Assembly (NCBI GenBank): GCA_030625905.1
Contig: DAOUQA010000151.1
Span: 1 to 5,331, forward strand
Reading direction: 5' to 3'
Length of the DNA: 5,331 bases
From: Kiritimatiellales bacterium
GTDB taxonomy: Bacteria; Verrucomicrobiota; Kiritimatiellia; Kiritimatiellales; Pontiellaceae
The position numbers and the translations under genes were made by a program. Below are positions 1 to 5,331 of the stretch, one piece after another; positions within the stretch are counted from its first letter, which is position 1; each line of letters opens with the position of its first letter. The notes under the pieces are model-generated. The model had not been told where the DNA came from, did not search any database, and was given only the letters and a program-made list of their open reading frames with translations.

Positions 1-383
1 GCGCCCGGGCGGCGGAAAGCCCGGTGAAGGACGACATCGTATTCCTCGGCTTCGTACCGCTCGGTTCGCTGCCGTTGCTCTATGGTGGATGCGACCTGAT
101 GGTCTATCCCTCGCTACACGAGGGTTTCGGGTTTCCGATCGTGGAGGCGCTGGCCTGCGGCGCACCGGTGGTCTGCTCAAATACTTCGTCGATGAAAGAG
201 ATTGCGGGCGATCTCCTCCCGACCTTTGATCCCGCCCACGCAAACGATCTTTTCGAATGCATTGAAAGCACGGTTTCAACGGGCTGGAGCGCGGCAAAAC
301 GCGCGCGCGGCATGGAATATGCTAGGTCTTTCGACTGGAGAGAGGCGGCGCGCGCAGTTATGAAGGTTTATACATCGGTATAA
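1..383 (+). CDS. Glycosyltransferase family 4 (GT-B fold), C-terminal fragment
   Basis: The frame is open from the window edge (first whole codon at position 3) to TAA at 381-383, so this is the 3' end of a longer gene, about 126 residues of an expected 350-400. The GTG at 24 is internal and is not the start. The sequence shows the C-terminal nucleotide-sugar-binding domain of GT-B enzymes: VFLGFV, then LLYGGCDLMVYPSLHEGFG, then the EX7E pair (Glu codons at 120 and 144, EGFGFPIVEA), followed by ACGAPVVCSNTSSMKEIAGD. In this family the second Glu usually contacts the ribose of the sugar-nucleotide donor. The enzyme would transfer a sugar to a lipid-linked or polysaccharide acceptor on the cytoplasmic face of the membrane. 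Donor and acceptor cannot be read from this piece. It ends 15 nt before the histidine kinase on the same strand, consistent with co-transcription. The family call is secure; the substrate is unknown. Confidence 0.93.
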   Translation, partial: ARAAESPVKDDIVFLGFVPLGSLPLLYGGCDLMVYPSLHEGFGFPIVEALACGAPVVCSNTSSMKEIAGDLLPTFDPAHANDLFECIESTVSTGWSAAKRARGMEYARSFDWREAARAVMKVYTSV

Positions 384-398
384 CCTATTGAACAGCAG

Positions 399-3300
399 AT
401 GGTTGTCATGAAGAGGGGAAAAAGATTAGTCTGGTTGGTTATTCTGGCCAGTGTGTGCGTCACACTGGTTTCGTTGTACTATACCCGCCAAAACCAAATC
501 CACCCCCTTGAGCTTACCGAGGAGGAGAAGCTTTGGCTGAAAAACCATGGCGACAACATCCGGTATGCCCCCCATCCCAATTCACCGCCGGTCGATTATG
601 TGGACGAGGGGGGCAATCACCTTGGACTCACCTCCGACTATATCCACCTGATTGAAGAAAAGCTCGGCATTCAGTTTATCCGGGTGCAATGCAAAAGCTG
701 GAAGGAGATCACTGAAAAGCTCAAGACGCACGAGATCGATATGGTCGGCTCCATCCAGAGAACGGCGGATCGGAAAGGTTTTTTGCAATTTACGCGACCC
801 TACCAACGCATCACGACAGTGATCCTCGTTAACAAAGACAACCCGAAACACTACACCCTTGATAATATGCGCGGCATATCCATTGCCGTTGTGGATGGGT
901 CGGCGACCTATGCCTACGCAAAGAAAAAGCACCCTGAGTATATCTTCGTTCCTGTGGCGAATGCAGAGAAGGGGACGGACTTCCTGGCGTTCAAGCAGGT
1001 GGATGCCATGATCACGGATATCGGGGTGGCATCCTATTATATCAACGAACGCGGCATCTCCAATCTACAGGTCGCAGGCGATGTTGATTTCCCCTGGAAT
1101 CTTCGTCTGGCCTCCCGCCGGGACTGGCCGCTTCTGAATGCCATTCTGAACAAGACATTGGAAACCATCACGCCCAAAAAGCGGGCGGCGATCCGCGCCA
1201 AATGGATCGGCATGCGCAATACCACCATGGTTCCGACTGAACGCGTGTTCAGGATCATTGGCATACTGCTTCTGATTACGCTGCTAGCGGTGGGGTCGGT
1301 GATTTTCTGGAACCGGATCCTCAAGAAGCAGGTGCGCCACCGCACACACGAACTTGGGCGCGTCCGGCATAGCCATCAGCAAACATCGCGCGCGCTGGGC
1401 AAAAGCGAGGAGCGTTTCCGCGCGCTGGTGGAATCCTCGAACGACATGATCTGGGAGATGGATCAATTCGGGAACTACACCTACGTCAGTCCGCGCGTGC
1501 GCGAGATCCTTGGCTACGAGCCTCGGCAGATGGTTGGCCAAAGCTCGCTTTCGTTCATGACCCCGTCGGATTCATCGAAGCTCCTGCAAAAACTGCGCAA
1601 CGCCACGGTCGACACCGCCATCGACTGCGAAACGAGCACCCATCTCCATAAAGAGGGTCGGCAGGTGATCCTTGAAACCAGCGGAATGGCCTTTGCGGAC
1701 AACACCGGCCAGCTCGCCGGCCTCCGCGGGGTCTCGCACGACATCACCGGACGCCTCGAGGCCGAAACCGCACTGAAGGAAAGCGAGGAACGCTTCCGCA
1801 ACCTCGTGGAAACCACGTCCGACTGGATCTGGGAAGTCGACGCCAAAGGCAACTACATCTATGCCAGCCCGCAAATAGGCGATCTGCTCGGCTATGCCCC
1901 CGCTGAATTGATCGGCAAGCGCCTCTCGGAAACCATGCCGGCGAAAGAGGCCGCCAGCATGGAGGCCCTTTTCGTGGATATTGCGGAACAAGGCGCACCG
2001 ATCCACTCGCTTGTGAATATCAACCTGCACAAGGACGGTCGCGTTGTCGTGCTCGAAACCAGCGCCGTGCCCTTCTACGACAAGAATTGGAACATTCAGG
2101 GTTATCGCGGCATCGGCCGCGATATCACCGAACGCATGGCGGCCGAGAAGAAACTGGCTTTCGAGCGCAACCTGTTCCGCTCCTTCATGAAACACGTCCC
2201 GGATTTGATCTACTTCAAGGATGCCGACGGCCGCTTTATCGAGGTCAACGCCGCCAAGGCCAATGAAAGCAATCTGAGCCCCGAGGAGCTGGTTGGGAAA
2301 ACCGATTTCGACTTCTTCCCTGCGGAACAGGCACAGCAAAAGTTCAATGACGAACTCGAGGTGATGCGTACCGAGAAGGCGATGCAAATAGAGGAATTTT
2401 GCACCACGTCCGATGGTGACCGGTGGTATCTCACCACCAAGATCCCGCGCTACGATGAACAGGGCGAGGTGGTTGGCACCTTCGGCACATCGAGGGACAT
2501 TACCTACCGGAAACAGGCTGCGGAAGAGCTGCGCCGACTCCGTGCGCAACTTAGCAATATCATCGACTCCATGCCCTCGGTCCTGGTTGGCGTGGAGGTC
2601 GACGGCTGTGTCACCCAATGGAACCGGGGAGCGGAACAGGCTACCCGGGTCGGGGCATCCGAAGCCATCGGAAAGCCGCTGAAGGAGGTCTTCCCGCAGT
2701 TGTCCAAGGAAATGGTCAAGGTGGAGCGCGCCATCCGCGAACGCGCCACGCAGAAGGAAGAGCGTATCCCCGTCCGCGAAGACGGCCATACGCGCTACAA
2801 CGACATCACGGTCTATCCCCTGCTCGAAAACGACGCCGAAGGTGCCGTCATCCGCGTGGACGATGCAACCGAACGCGTCCTGATCGAAGACAGCATCCGC
2901 AACATTGTGGAGGGAGTGGCCGCAGTGGGCCACCAGTTCTTCAACTCGATGGTGACCCAGCTGGCGAAATCGCTCGATGCCGATTTCGCCTACATCAGCG
3001 AATATAAAGGCGATGCCGATGATACCATGCGCACCATTGCGGTATCGGACGGCGGCAAGGTCGGCGAAAACTTCGACTATGCCCTGGACGGCACCCCCTG
3101 CAAGTGTGTGATGGAGGGGAATGAATGCGTCTGTGTTTCAGAGGTCCACGAACAATACCCGGATACCGAGCTACTCCGTTCCCGGGAGACCAAGACCTAT
3201 ATCGGCATTCCGCTGCTCGACTCGAAAGGACAGTCCAGGGGTTGCATGGTGGCTCTGTACAAGAACCCGATCGAACATCTGGAATTCGCCACATCCATCA

Positions 3301-4541
3301 TGCAGGTGTTTGCCGGACGGACCGCCGCCGAGCTTGAGAGACTGCAAGCCACCAAGGAGTTGCTCACCCTGCGCAACTTGCTGAGCAATATCATCAACTC
3401 CATGCCGTCCATCCTCGTGGGGGTCGATTCCGAGGGCTGCGTAATGCAATGGAACCGCGAAGCCGAACGCATTACGGGAACCCCTGCCCAGCAGGCTCAG
3501 GGACAGCCGCTTGAAAGCGTCTTCCCAAGCATTGGAAGCGAAATGGATCGGATTGTCGAGGCCATCGGGAACCGCGAACTGCGGCACGACGAACGTATTC
3601 CGTGCACCATCGGGGGTGAACCGCGCTTCGCAGATGTCACCGTCTACCCGCTCGCCACCGACGGCGCCGACGGTGCCGTAGTCCGCGTTGACGACGTTAC
3701 CGACCGCGTGCGCATTGAGGAAATGATGGTGCAGTCCGAAAAGATGATGTCGATCGGGGGACTTGCCGCCGGCATGGCGCACGAGATCAACAACCCGCTG
3801 GCTGGCATTCTCCAAAACCTGCAGGTGATGCGCAACCGCATCACGCACAGCACCGACCGCAACCTGAGCGCCGCCACGGATGCCGGAACATCGCTCGAAG
3901 CCATCCAGGCCTACATGCACGACCGAGGCCTGATCAAGATGATGGACTCCGTTACAGAGGCCGGGCGCCGCGCCGCCAAGATTGTCGACAACATGCTTAG
4001 TTTCAGCCGCAAGGATGAGGCGTATTTTGCGCCGAACGACCTACGGGAACTCCTGGAGCGCAGCATCGAACTGGCATCGAACGACTACAACCTGAAGAAG
4101 CGTTTCGATTTCCGCCATATCCAGATCGAGCGCGAATACGACGATACGCTCGATCCCATCCCATGCGAAGGCAGCCAGATCCAGCAAGTGATCCTCAACC
4201 TGCTCTCCAACAGCGCCCAGGCCATGGCGGAACTTACGGACGACTCGAAGCCACCGCAGATCACGCTACGCCTCAAGCGGGAAGCCGACATGGTCCTGAT
4301 CGAGGTGGAGGACAACGGCCCCGGCATGGACGCCGAAACGCGCAAGCGTGCATTCGAGCCGTTTTTCACCACCAAGGAAGTCGGGTACGGTACCGGCCTA
4401 GGGTTGTCGGTATCCTATTTCATCATTACGGAAAACCACGGGGGAACCATGCGGGTCCGTTCTATTCCGGGCAGGGGCACCTGTTTCAGCGTCCGCATTC
4501 CGTTCGAACACCGGCAGGCCATGTGGGGTCTCCGACTCTGA
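399..4541 (+). CDS. Membrane sensor histidine kinase: periplasmic SBP_bac_3 sensor, 5 PAS, GAF, HisKA, HATPase_c
   Basis: A protein of 1380 residues. A charged start (KRGKR) leads into membrane segment 1 (about 10-28). Residues about 35-275 form a BvgS-like solute-binding domain (LTEEEKLWL, SPPVDYVDE, LQFTRPY, VDAMITDIG). Segment 2 is about 286-304, followed by a helical linker to about 335. PAS domains lie at about 336-456, 462-581, 588-707, 714-833 and 991-1110, with a GAF domain at about 838-983 between the last two. The transmitter is complete: H-box AHEINNPL with His1128, X-region to SFSR at 1201-1204, N-box around Asn1267 and Asn1271, G1 DNGPGM (1305-1310), F-box FEPFFTTK, and G2 GTGLGL (1331-1336). 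No receiver or HPt domain is attached, so it is not a hybrid kinase; the separate receiver gene 63 nt downstream is the likely partner. ATG 399 and the in-frame ATG 408 are both possible starts, and neither has a good Shine-Dalgarno sequence; 408 would place the charged residues right at the N-terminus. Ligands are not predictable. Confidence 0.97.
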   Translation: MVVMKRGKRLVWLVILASVCVTLVSLYYTRQNQIHPLELTEEEKLWLKNHGDNIRYAPHPNSPPVDYVDEGGNHLGLTSDYIHLIEEKLGIQFIRVQCKSWKEITEKLKTHEIDMVGSIQRTADRKGFLQFTRPYQRITTVILVNKDNPKHYTLDNMRGISIAVVDGSATYAYAKKKHPEYIFVPVANAEKGTDFLAFKQVDAMITDIGVASYYINERGISNLQVAGDVDFPWNLRLASRRDWPLLNAILNKTLETITPKKRAAIRAKWIGMRNTTMVPTERVFRIIGILLLITLLAVGSVIFWNRILKKQVRHRTHELGRVRHSHQQTSRALGKSEERFRALVESSNDMIWEMDQFGNYTYVSPRVREILGYEPRQMVGQSSLSFMTPSDSSKLLQKLRNATVDTAIDCETSTHLHKEGRQVILETSGMAFADNTGQLAGLRGVSHDITGRLEAETALKESEERFRNLVETTSDWIWEVDAKGNYIYASPQIGDLLGYAPAELIGKRLSETMPAKEAASMEALFVDIAEQGAPIHSLVNINLHKDGRVVVLETSAVPFYDKNWNIQGYRGIGRDITERMAAEKKLAFERNLFRSFMKHVPDLIYFKDADGRFIEVNAAKANESNLSPEELVGKTDFDFFPAEQAQQKFNDELEVMRTEKAMQIEEFCTTSDGDRWYLTTKIPRYDEQGEVVGTFGTSRDITYRKQAAEELRRLRAQLSNIIDSMPSVLVGVEVDGCVTQWNRGAEQATRVGASEAIGKPLKEVFPQLSKEMVKVERAIRERATQKEERIPVREDGHTRYNDITVYPLLENDAEGAVIRVDDATERVLIEDSIRNIVEGVAAVGHQFFNSMVTQLAKSLDADFAYISEYKGDADDTMRTIAVSDGGKVGENFDYALDGTPCKCVMEGNECVCVSEVHEQYPDTELLRSRETKTYIGIPLLDSKGQSRGCMVALYKNPIEHLEFATSIMQVFAGRTAAELERLQATKELLTLRNLLSNIINSMPSILVGVDSEGCVMQWNREAERITGTPAQQAQGQPLESVFPSIGSEMDRIVEAIGNRELRHDERIPCTIGGEPRFADVTVYPLATDGADGAVVRVDDVTDRVRIEEMMVQSEKMMSIGGLAAGMAHEINNPLAGILQNLQVMRNRITHSTDRNLSAATDAGTSLEAIQAYMHDRGLIKMMDSVTEAGRRAAKIVDNMLSFSRKDEAYFAPNDLRELLERSIELASNDYNLKKRFDFRHIQIEREYDDTLDPIPCEGSQIQQVILNLLSNSAQAMAELTDDSKPPQITLRLKREADMVLIEVEDNGPGMDAETRKRAFEPFFTTKEVGYGTGLGLSVSYFIITENHGGTMRVRSIPGRGTCFSVRIPFEHRQAMWGLRL
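448..468. repeat. Perfect 8-bp inverted repeat early in the kinase gene
   Basis: CCAGTGTG (448-455) and CACACTGG (461-468) are exact reverse complements separated by the 5-nt loop TGCGT. In RNA two further G-U pairs could extend the base. The repeat lies about 50 nt inside the kinase gene, in codons for the first membrane segment. No T-run follows, so it is not an intrinsic terminator. It may be chance, a translation-modulating hairpin, or a dyad protein-binding site; the sequence alone does not decide. Confidence 0.4.
1404..2141 (+). repeat. Tandem diverged PAS duplicate (PAS1 and PAS2) inside the kinase
   Basis: Residues about 336-456 and 462-581 of the kinase are adjacent PAS domains with the same signature: SEERFR, LVE, D.IWE.D, GNY.Y.SP, LGY.P, then H(K)(E/D)GR, LETS and DIT. 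Aligned at an offset of 126 residues, 25 of the first 45 positions are identical by hand count; one small indel is needed before the terminal DIT motif. This points to an old tandem domain duplication within the gene. The two copies may bind similar cofactors or may serve only as signal-relay modules. Confidence 0.8.
2538..2897 (+). repeat. PAS4 copy of an internal segmental duplication
   Basis: Residues 714-833 of the kinase. This segment aligns without any gap to residues 991-1110 (positions 3369-3728) at a constant offset of 277 residues. Shared blocks include LSNII.SMPS.LVGV, GCV.QWNR.AE, PL..VFP, ERIP, TVYPL, GAV.RVDD and T.RV.IE. By hand count 63 of about 119 positions are identical. 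At DNA level the AGCAATATCATC stretch starting at 2553 recurs at 3384, the same 831-nt offset. Confidence 0.88.
3369..3728 (+). repeat. PAS5 copy of an internal segmental duplication
   Basis: Residues 991-1110 of the kinase, the partner of the PAS4 segment at 2538-2897. It sits directly before the HisKA helix, so it is the domain best placed to transmit a conformational signal into the transmitter. The GAF domain lies between the two copies. The duplicated unit includes the short leading helix (LR..LSNII) and the trailing DDxT motif that links PAS domains to the next module. Confidence 0.88.
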
Positions 4542-4593
4542 TTTTAGGGCTTGGGTTCTGTTTGCCGTTTATTGTATGGTTCGTTGCTTTATG

Positions 4594-4598
4594 AAGGA
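4594..4598 (+). promoter_or_regulatory. Shine-Dalgarno site of the response regulator gene
   Basis: AAGGA lies 6 nt upstream of the ATG at 4605. It decides the start in favour of 4605 over an in-frame TTG at 4551 that would add 18 residues unlike the start of a receiver domain. The 63-nt gap that contains it (4542-4604) is visibly more AT-rich than the flanking genes. It holds no hairpin with a T-run, and only a poor promoter-like pair (TTGGGT at 4551, TATGGT at 4575). Confidence 0.75.
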
Positions 4599-4604
4599 TT
4601 CCAA

Positions 4605-5006
4605 ATGAAAGATTTTTCAAACATACGTGTACTGGTGATCGACGACGAACCCGCCATCTGCCTAAGCCTGACCGCTTTTCTGGAGGACTACGGCTTCAAG
4701 GCCTCATCCGCCGAAAGCGCGGAAGAGGCGCTGGATCTAATGAAAAACAATCCCTACGACGTCTGCATTGTCGACCTGCGCCTGCCCGGCATGAGCGGGG
4801 AGGATCTGATCCTGCAGGCTCACGAACACCATCCCGACCAGCGACACATCATCTATACAGGCTCGATTTCCTACAACCTCTCCAGCAAACTGCAAGCACT
4901 GGGCATGCGGCCGGAACACGTTTTCCTTAAACCGATCCGAGTGCTTACCCTATTGGTCAAATGCATCAAGGCATTGGCGGCCGAGACCGAAGAAAATGCA
5001 GTCTGA
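4605..5006 (+). CDS. Single-domain (receiver-only) response regulator
   Basis: A protein of 133 residues consisting of one CheY-like receiver domain. The metal-binding acidic pair is Asp13-Asp14 (VLVIDDEP), the phospho-acceptor is Asp57 (CIVDLRLPGMSG), the switch Thr is Thr85 (IIYTGS), and the conserved Lys is Lys109 (FLKP). All residues needed for phosphorylation are present. The chain ends about 23 residues after the Lys-Pro motif with no room for a DNA-binding, cyclic-di-GMP or other output domain. The start at ATG 4605 is supported by AAGGA six bases upstream. The gene directly follows the kinase on the same strand and is most simply its cognate phosphate acceptor. Output must come from protein-protein contact, as with CheY or Spo0F-type proteins, or from a partner encoded elsewhere. 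Family call certain; partner and output inferred. Confidence 0.95.
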   Translation: MKDFSNIRVLVIDDEPAICLSLTAFLEDYGFKASSAESAEEALDLMKNNPYDVCIVDLRLPGMSGEDLILQAHEHHPDQRHIIYTGSISYNLSSKLQALGMRPEHVFLKPIRVLTLLVKCIKALAAETEENAV

Positions 5007-5056
5007 ACAACAACCCAAGGTATTTGACGAAGATCCATCGTAGCTGGATTAATCCC

Positions 5057-5331
5057 ATGCCTCCCTCTATAGCCATTATCATGCGGGCAAAAAACGAAAT
5101 GCCGCATGTGCATGCCGCGCTCGAAACGCTGCACCGGCAAACCTTCCGTGGTTTCGAACTGTTCGCCACCGACTCCGGCTCCACCGACGGAACCCTTGGA
5201 GAGTTGCGCAAGTACTGCGCCTCGGATCATCTGACGCAAATCCCCCCCGAAAACTATGTCCCCGGAAAAGTGCTCAACGAGGCCATCGCCCGAACCAGAC
5301 ATGAAATCATTGTCCTACTGAATGCCGACGC
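5057..5331 (+). CDS. Glycosyltransferase family 2 (GT-A fold), N-terminal fragment
   Basis: The first 91 codons of a gene that continues past the window edge. It opens with a beta strand typical of GT-A enzymes (SIAIIMRAKNE), then FELFATDSGSTDGT, in which the Asp residues at 39 and 44 belong to the nucleotide-binding region. Near the edge comes IIVLLNADA, in which Asp91 sits where the metal-binding DxD-type motif lies. The PGKVLNEAIA stretch before it resembles rhamnosyltransferase-like members that carry a G..LN.A pattern, but the donor sugar cannot be assigned. ATG 5057 gives the usual short N-terminus and has only a weak GGA at 5046-5048 ahead of it. The frame stays open upstream, with a TTG at 5024 as an unlikely alternative start. 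It begins 50 nt after the response regulator on the same strand, suggesting one transcription unit with the glycosyltransferase upstream of the kinase. Confidence 0.93.
   Translation, partial: MPPSIAIIMRAKNEMPHVHAALETLHRQTFRGFELFATDSGSTDGTLGELRKYCASDHLTQIPPENYVPGKVLNEAIARTRHEIIVLLNAD

Noticed and set aside
1572..2933. A 453-codon open frame on the minus strand, opposite the kinase
   Set aside because: It lies wholly antisense to well-conserved PAS coding sequence, has no recognisable domain and an odd composition rich in His, Asp, Gly and Val. It is a codon-bias shadow of the GC-rich kinase gene.
3171..3920. A 249-codon minus-strand open frame sharing an HGVDDIA motif with the other long minus-strand frame
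   Set aside because: The shared motif is only the reverse-strand reading of the duplicated PAS4 and PAS5 segments, so the similarity reflects the sense-strand duplication and not a second gene family.
4551..4580. Possible promoter TTGGGT-18 nt-TATGGT ahead of the response regulator
   Set aside because: Both boxes match the sigma-70 consensus poorly, and AT-rich gaps give such pairs by chance.
4551..4604. N-terminal extension of the response regulator from TTG 4551
   Set aside because: The extra 18 residues do not belong to a receiver fold, and a well-spaced AAGGA precedes ATG 4605.
5032..5050. Small hairpin ATCCA/TGGAT before the last gene
   Set aside because: The stem is only 5 bp, with one possible extra G-U pair, and there is no T-run; too weak to call a terminator or regulatory element.
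4871..5302. A 143-codon minus-strand open frame spanning the receiver end and the start of the last gene
   Set aside because: It overlaps two genes with clear protein-family motifs on the plus strand and shows no domain of its own.

Overview
The window comes from a bacterium with moderately high GC content. All four genes lie on the + strand and are packed with short gaps: the 3' end of a family-4 (GT-B) glycosyltransferase, a very large membrane sensor histidine kinase of 1380 codons, a receiver-only response regulator, and the 5' end of a family-2 (GT-A) glycosyltransferase. The gaps between genes are 15, 63 and 50 nt. No RNA gene, insertion sequence, CRISPR array or convincing terminator was seen. 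The histidine kinase resembles multi-PAS kinases found in Desulfobacterota and in the Planctomycetes-Verrucomicrobia group (for example Kiritimatiellota). The lineage is a guess from memory of protein style and cannot be settled here.

Layout: positions 1-383 hold the C-terminal part of a nucleotide-sugar-dependent glycosyltransferase with a clear EX7E motif. Positions 399-4541 encode the kinase. In order it has a membrane anchor, a periplasmic solute-binding (Venus-flytrap) sensor, a second membrane segment, a helical linker, four PAS domains, a GAF domain, a fifth PAS domain, a HisKA domain with an extended hairpin, and a complete HATPase domain. Positions 4605-5006 encode a 133-residue receiver with all phosphorylation residues and no output domain. 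Positions 5057-5331 start a GT-A glycosyltransferase that runs off the window.

Working model: the kinase reads an extracellular small molecule through the flytrap domain and cytoplasmic cues through the PAS and GAF domains. It autophosphorylates at His1128 and passes the phosphate to Asp57 of the adjacent receiver. Because the receiver has no DNA-binding or enzymatic module, its effect must come through protein contact or a further phosphotransfer step. The flanking glycosyltransferases suggest a surface-polysaccharide or glycan locus, but a functional link between the signalling pair and glycan synthesis is inferred only from position.

The most notable structure is inside the kinase. Its fourth and fifth PAS domains are recent-looking duplicates that align without gaps at a 277-residue offset and flank the GAF domain. 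That GAF domain carries a CxC-x6-CxC cysteine cluster. The first two PAS domains form a second, more diverged duplicate pair.
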